From Candidatus Parcubacteria bacterium (GTDB lineage: Bacteria > Patescibacteriota > Minisyncoccia > Phycocordibacterales > Zambryskibacteraceae): 8,552 bases of DNA. Positions within the stretch are counted from its first letter, which is position 1. The number at the start of each line of letters is the position of its first letter. A program made the position numbers and the translations under genes. Positions 6,203 through 8,552 of this stretch are shown piece after piece. Below the pieces are notes generated by a model. That model saw nothing but the letters and a program-made list of their open reading frames with translations. It ran no database searches and had not been told where the DNA came from. Where the stretch lies: NCBI GenBank assembly GCA_019661845.1, contig JAIFWL010000012.1, forward strand, positions 1 to 8,552, in the 5' to 3' direction.

Positions 6203-6239
6203 ATAGTTTTTATAATTGAATACTTCGCATGCAGATCTA

Positions 6240-6335
6240 TATGAGCCACAATAATTTTCTGCTGAAAATTTTCTAGCCCCGGCCTCGCGCCGTCGCGCCT
6301 GCGACTCACAAAAACGTCCCACGTTTTTGTGACCC
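6240..6335. repeat. Right direct repeat of the module, interrupted by a GC-rich palindromic insert, ending in tRNA-Glu
   Basis: Bases 6240-6267 match 3419-3445 (24 identities, three mismatches, one gap), and 6326-6335 (TTTGTGACCC) match 3448-3457 exactly. The hairpin AATTTTC-TGCT-GAAAATT (6253-6270) is the longer version of the left-copy hairpin. Between the blocks, about 6271-6325 is absent from the left copy. It holds a GC-rich stretch (6276-6304, including CGCGCCGTCGCG) and most of the palindrome at 6306-6332. The last six bases belong to the 3' end of the tRNA-Glu gene. Confidence 0.6.
6306..6332. repeat. 27-bp perfect palindrome at the tRNA-Glu 3' end (possible bidirectional terminator)
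   Basis: TCACAAAAACGT and ACGTTTTTGTGA are perfect twelve-base arms around CCC. For the minus-strand tRNA-Glu the hairpin starts within the last three bases of the mature RNA and its 3' arm contains TTTTT, so it could end transcription. The symmetrical A and T tracts could serve both strands. It could also be a recombination site, since the right copy of the module repeat ends in it. Confidence 0.55.
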
Positions 6336-6401
6336 TACGGAGAGTCGAACTCCGCTTCCATCCTTGAAAAGGATGTGTCCTAACCGATAGACGATAGGGC
6401 C
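6330..6401 (-). tRNA. tRNA-Glu (anticodon UUC)
   Basis: Read on the minus strand, the 72-base gene folds as a complete cloverleaf. It has a seven-pair acceptor GGCCCTA/TAGGGTC (one G-T pair), anticodon stem CATCC/GGATG with loop TTTTCAA (anticodon TTC), and T arm CGGAG-TTCGACT-CTCCG. The discriminator base is A (6330) and CCA is not encoded, so a CCA-adding enzyme must complete it. The 3' end faces the radical SAM module and forms one end of its right repeat. Confidence 0.95.
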
Positions 6402-6413
6402 TTAAACCAAAAT

Positions 6414-6422
6414 ATTTTAACA
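6414..6422 (-). promoter_or_regulatory. Extended -10 promoter of tRNA-Glu
   Basis: The minus strand reads TGT-TAAAAT (6422-6414), an extended -10 element predicting transcription from about 6407, six bases before the mature tRNA. No good -35 box is seen. It overlaps the -35 box of the tRNA-Ser promoter. Confidence 0.5.
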
Positions 6423-6445
6423 TTTTTCCCGAAAAATGCTATAGT
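6417..6445 (+). promoter_or_regulatory. Promoter of tRNA-Ser
   Basis: TTAACA (6417-6422, five of six matches), a 17-base spacer and TATAGT (6440-6445) preceded by TGC form an extended -10 promoter. Transcription would start near 6452, three bases before the tRNA. The spacer contains the perfect inverted repeat CATTTTTC-CC-GAAAAATG (6421-6438). Confidence 0.7.
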
Positions 6446-6454
6446 GGGCCTCAC

Positions 6455-6541
6455 GGAAGAGTGGCTGAGTGGTTGAAGGCACTGGTTTCGAAAACCAGCA
6501 TGGGGGCAACCTCATCGAGAGTTCGAATCTCTCCTCTTCCG
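6455..6541 (+). tRNA. tRNA-Ser (anticodon CGA)
   Basis: The 87-base class II tRNA has acceptor GGAAGAG/CTCTTCC, anticodon stem CTGGT/ACCAG with loop TTCGAAA (anticodon CGA, codon UCG), a long variable arm as expected for serine (around GGGGGCAACCTC), and T arm GAGAG-TTCGAAT-CTCTC. The discriminator is G (6541) and CCA is not encoded. It lies 21 bases upstream of the zinc-ribbon gene, on the same strand. Confidence 0.96.
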
Positions 6542-6547
6542 CAGATT

Positions 6548-6556
6548 TGTTATAAT
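6548..6556 (+). promoter_or_regulatory. Extended -10 promoter of the zinc-ribbon/tsaD pair
   Basis: TG-T-TATAAT (6548-6556) is a perfect extended -10 element. The predicted start is 6563, exactly the A of the ATG, so the mRNA is predicted to be leaderless. The region where a -35 box would sit lies inside tRNA-Ser and shows no match. Read-through from the tRNA-Ser promoter is also possible. Confidence 0.65.
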
Positions 6557-6562
6557 CAATAG

Positions 6563-6766
6563 ATGGACCAATCCAATATCAATAAGTTTTCAGGACACCT
6601 ATGCAGTAAGTGTGGTGGTGCAGCACCAGGGTGGAAGTGCCCTGCATGTGGCACTGTTATGGCGACTTTCGACTCCTCACATACTCTCACTTGCCCAAAG
6701 AAGGGTCGCATGGAAGCGCAATGTGCGAAGTGCTCCCAAGCTGAATCAATTTGCACTTGTGTATAG
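6563..6766 (+). CDS. Small cysteine-rich zinc-ribbon-like protein
   Basis: The 67-residue protein contains nine cysteines: CSKC (C14, C17), CPAC (C26, C29), C44, CAKC (C54, C57) and CTC (C64, C66). The first two pairs, spaced as CxxC-x8-CxxC in GHLCSKCGGAAPGWKCPACG, look like a zinc ribbon; C44 with CAKC and the CTC tail may form a second metal site. There is no enzyme signature, signal peptide or membrane helix. Small ribbons like this often bind nucleic acids or proteins, but the role here is unknown. It starts at an ATG on the predicted transcription start with no Shine-Dalgarno. Its TAG stop touches the ATG of tsaD with no gap, so tsaD translation probably depends on ribosomes finishing this gene. 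A link to tRNA modification or translation is inferred only from the neighbours, tRNA-Ser and tsaD. Confidence 0.8.
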   Translation: MDQSNINKFSGHLCSKCGGAAPGWKCPACGTVMATFDSSHTLTCPKKGRMEAQCAKCSQAESICTCV

Positions 6767-7852
6767 ATGAAAATACTTTCTATAGAGACTAGTTGTGACG
6801 AGACTGCTGTAGCCTTACTTGAGATTACTGGCGAGAGGGAGAATCCAAAGATTAAGATCTTGGGTAATTCCCTCTTCTCTCAAGTCGCACTCCATGAGCA
6901 GTACGGTGGTGTCTACCCTATGCTTGCTAAGCGTGAACATGAGAAGAACTTGCCGATACTTCTTGAGAAAACTCTCACCGAAGCTGGCTTTCCCCTCCCT
7001 GCCAAGGGAGGGGCTGGGGAGGGTCTGAGTGTAGACTTGATCGCCGTAACAGCTGGTCCTGGACTCGAACCAGCGCTCTGGGCAGGTATCACCTTCGCAG
7101 AAGAGTTGGGTAAGAAATGGGGTAAACCTGTTGTACCAGTAGATCATATGGAAGGGCACATTTGGTCAGTTATGTATGGAGGAAATTCTAAATTAGATCT
7201 TCCAGCACTAGCTCTCCTTGTTTCAGGAGGACACACCGAGCTAGTTTTAATAAAAGGCTTCGGGCAATACGAGATTCTCGGTCACACTGTAGACGATGCT
7301 GTGGGAGAGGCGTTCGACAAGGTGGCTCGCATGCTCGGTCTCACTTACCCAGGTGGACCGAAGATTTCTATATTGGCGCAAAAGTCACGAGAAAGTGGTA
7401 GGGAATTAAATTTCAAGCTACCTCGCCCCATGATCCACTCTGACAACCTCAACTTCTCTTACTCCGGGTTGAAGACCGCTGTGCTTTATAAAATTAAGGC
7501 AGAAGGTAGAAGTGATGATGAATTTAAGGAAGACGTAGCTCGCGAGTTCGAGAATGCCGCTATAGAAGTTCTAATATCTAAAACTCGTAAGGCGCTTCTT
7601 GACGAAGCGGGCGAAGCGAAGACTCTCATAGTTGCCGGAGGGGTAGCAGCGAACGCACATTTGAATGCAGAAGTTCACAAGTTAATCCAAGAGTTCCCAG
7701 ACCTTACTCTGAAGCTCCCTGAAAGATCTCTAGCGACAGACAATGCCGTCATGATAGGCATCGCCGGTTTTATACGAGTGCAGAACGACCTAGATATTTT
7801 AAATACTCAGTCAGAGATTAGAGCACGAGGCAATCTTACGCTTGGGTCTTAG
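6767..7852 (+). CDS. tsaD: tRNA N6-adenosine threonylcarbamoyltransferase TsaD
   Basis: TsaD transfers the threonylcarbamoyl group from threonylcarbamoyl-AMP to A37 of ANN-decoding tRNAs (t6A), working with TsaB and TsaE in bacteria. The 361 residues show the ASKHA-fold signatures: SIETSCDET (5-13), GPGLEPALWAG (97-107), metal ligands H127 and H131 in DHMEGHI, LVSGGHTEL (151-159), GGVAANAHLN (291-300) and D325 in ATDNAVMIG. H127/H131 correspond to His111/His115 of the E. coli enzyme. It is longer than E. coli TsaD (337), partly through an in-frame insertion at residues 76-86 (PLPAKGGAGEG) coded by a palindromic 33-bp element. ATG 6767 directly follows the zinc-ribbon stop and has no Shine-Dalgarno, suggesting coupling. 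The 3' end overlaps the convergent membrane-protein gene by 17 bp. Confidence 0.96.
   Translation: MKILSIETSCDETAVALLEITGERENPKIKILGNSLFSQVALHEQYGGVYPMLAKREHEKNLPILLEKTLTEAGFPLPAKGGAGEGLSVDLIAVTAGPGLEPALWAGITFAEELGKKWGKPVVPVDHMEGHIWSVMYGGNSKLDLPALALLVSGGHTELVLIKGFGQYEILGHTVDDAVGEAFDKVARMLGLTYPGGPKISILAQKSRESGRELNFKLPRPMIHSDNLNFSYSGLKTAVLYKIKAEGRSDDEFKEDVAREFENAAIEVLISKTRKALLDEAGEAKTLIVAGGVAANAHLNAEVHKLIQEFPDLTLKLPERSLATDNAVMIGIAGFIRVQNDLDILNTQSEIRARGNLTLGS
6992..7024. repeat. REP-like palindromic element inserted in frame in tsaD
   Basis: CCCCTCCCT (6992-7000) and AGGGAGGGG (7005-7013) are perfect nine-base arms around GCCA, followed by CTGGGGAGGGT, which repeats the G-rich arm. This palindrome-plus-third-arm layout resembles the CCCCTCC...GGAGGGG repeats scattered in many bacterial genomes, including CPR (from memory). 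The 33 bases are exactly eleven codons (76-86). Removing them joins TEAGF to LSVDLIAVTAGPGL, which reads like an ordinary TsaD. Confidence 0.7.
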
Positions 7853-8552
7853 GAGCCTCACCCGAGAGAGCGATGACTTTAGAGTTATCCACAGGTCTAC
7901 CCTTACGCTTCTTTCCTGCTACGAACATATAGATAGCAGAGGCCACGAAGGCAATGAGTAGTGGTAGAAGAAGAGTCCACTCTTTCAAGAAGTACATGAG
8001 TACCAGAGCTACGAGTAAGCCCCCAGTCATGATGCCCCACTTAGTATAGAACTTCTTACGGACATTTTCAGAATTGTCCTTTATAAGGACACTTTCTAAC
8101 ACTAACCCTAGAACGTAGAGCACTACTAAGATAAGGAGCAGTTCATACAAACCTTGGAGTGTGTCTCGTATTGAGTCCGGTCTAGTGAAGAAGGCACTGG
8201 CAAGGCTAGACATATAGCTTTCTTCAGTATTTTGTCCTTTATCAATCTCCCCTACTACATTACCTATGACAGGGACCGATGAGAGGGAGCTTGTAGCAGA
8301 GCCCTCCTTCTTACCCTCCTTAGCCTTACCTTCCTTACTTACATGAGGAATGTCCTTTATAACTCCAGGGATACCAGTACCACAGAGTAACTGGTTAATC
8401 TTGCCTAGAGTAGTGATGTATACATAGCCAGTTGGTGCACTTATGCCCCAAGGAGCGAGGACCTCGCTACTGTATTTGAGCTGGAATGCTTCTACAGCCT
8501 GCTTGGTAGCCTGGTCGAAGACGCCATTTGGAGTGACGTAATCTGCATGTTC
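7836..8552 (-). CDS. Peptidoglycan-binding-domain protein with three C-terminal membrane helices (N-terminus outside window)
   Basis: The frame is open from the window edge to TAA at 7836, giving 238 visible residues; the real start lies beyond 8552. Visible residues 3-57 (DYVTPNGVFDQATKQAVEAF, LAPWGISAPTGYVYITT, LGKINQLLCG) form a PG_binding_1-type domain in the style common in CPR proteins. A low-complexity charged linker follows (KEGKAKEGKKEG), then three hydrophobic helices near 134-157, 172-189 and 193-212, and a basic tail (GKKRKGRP). The likely role is anchoring a wall-binding domain at the membrane; no enzyme domain is visible. The internal Met at 8213 is not the start, because the domain-coding frame continues upstream without a stop. 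The 3' end overlaps tsaD by 17 bp. Confidence 0.85.
   Translation of the reverse strand, partial: EHADYVTPNGVFDQATKQAVEAFQLKYSSEVLAPWGISAPTGYVYITTLGKINQLLCGTGIPGVIKDIPHVSKEGKAKEGKKEGSATSSLSSVPVIGNVVGEIDKGQNTEESYMSSLASAFFTRPDSIRDTLQGLYELLLILVVLYVLGLVLESVLIKDNSENVRKKFYTKWGIMTGGLLVALVLMYFLKEWTLLLPLLIAFVASAIYMFVAGKKRKGRPVDNSKVIALSGEAPKTQA

Noticed and set aside
7836..8213. A 125-aa membrane protein starting at Met 8213
   Set aside because: The same frame continues upstream without a stop through a peptidoglycan-binding domain to the window edge.
1..8552. CRISPR array, insertion sequence or integrase gene
   Set aside because: No regularly spaced repeats, transposase or tyrosine-recombinase motifs were found in any frame.

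Overview
The window looks like a piece of a small, compact Patescibacteria/CPR genome, most likely of Parcubacteria type. This is inferred from protein style, not from a search. The signs are a TsaD with the CPR-like GPGLEPALWAG segment, a peptidoglycan-binding-domain/membrane protein of a kind common in CPR genomes, an ATP-cone class II (B12-dependent) ribonucleotide reductase, convergent genes that overlap at their 3' ends, and genes whose start codons sit almost on the predicted transcription start.

Layout, left to right. (1) 1-196, minus: 5' part of an ArsR-like winged-helix regulator, divergent from (2) 250-2511, plus: an NrdJ-type ribonucleoside-triphosphate reductase. An inverted repeat (220-237) runs into the reductase -10 box in the 53-bp gap. 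(3) 2508-3377, minus: an EamA/DMT-family membrane transporter whose stop overlaps the reductase stop. (4) 3419-6335: a module unlike its surroundings. It has two divergent genes, an unrecognised 180-aa protein (minus) and a 611-aa cobalamin-binding radical SAM protein (plus). Each has its own near-consensus promoter, strong Shine-Dalgarno and Rho-independent terminator, and sampled rows of the radical SAM gene are richer in G+C. Imperfect direct repeats (3419-3457 and 6240-6335) bound the module, and the right one runs into the 3' end of tRNA-Glu. (5) 6330-6541: divergent tRNA-Glu(UUC) and tRNA-Ser(CGA) with overlapping promoters. (6) 6563-7852, plus: a 67-aa zinc-ribbon-like protein directly abutting tsaD. 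tsaD carries an in-frame 33-bp palindromic insertion. (7) 7836-8552, minus: C-terminal part of a protein with a peptidoglycan-binding domain and three membrane helices, overlapping tsaD by 17 bp.

How it works together. The native genes cover core functions: dNTP synthesis, tRNA supply, t6A modification of tRNA, the envelope and transport. The best candidate for something undescribed is the 3419-6335 module: a B12/radical-SAM enzyme with an unusual C-x8-C-x2-C cluster motif and a signal-peptide-like N-terminus, paired with a protein of unknown family and apparently acquired at a tRNA locus. Both large enzymes here need cobalamin, which suggests that this cell obtains the cofactor from outside.

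The six gene starts fall into two styles. The four native promoter-proximal genes have no Shine-Dalgarno and a -10 box 6-11 bases before the start codon, so their mRNAs look leaderless. The two module genes have conventional leaders and ribosome binding sites.
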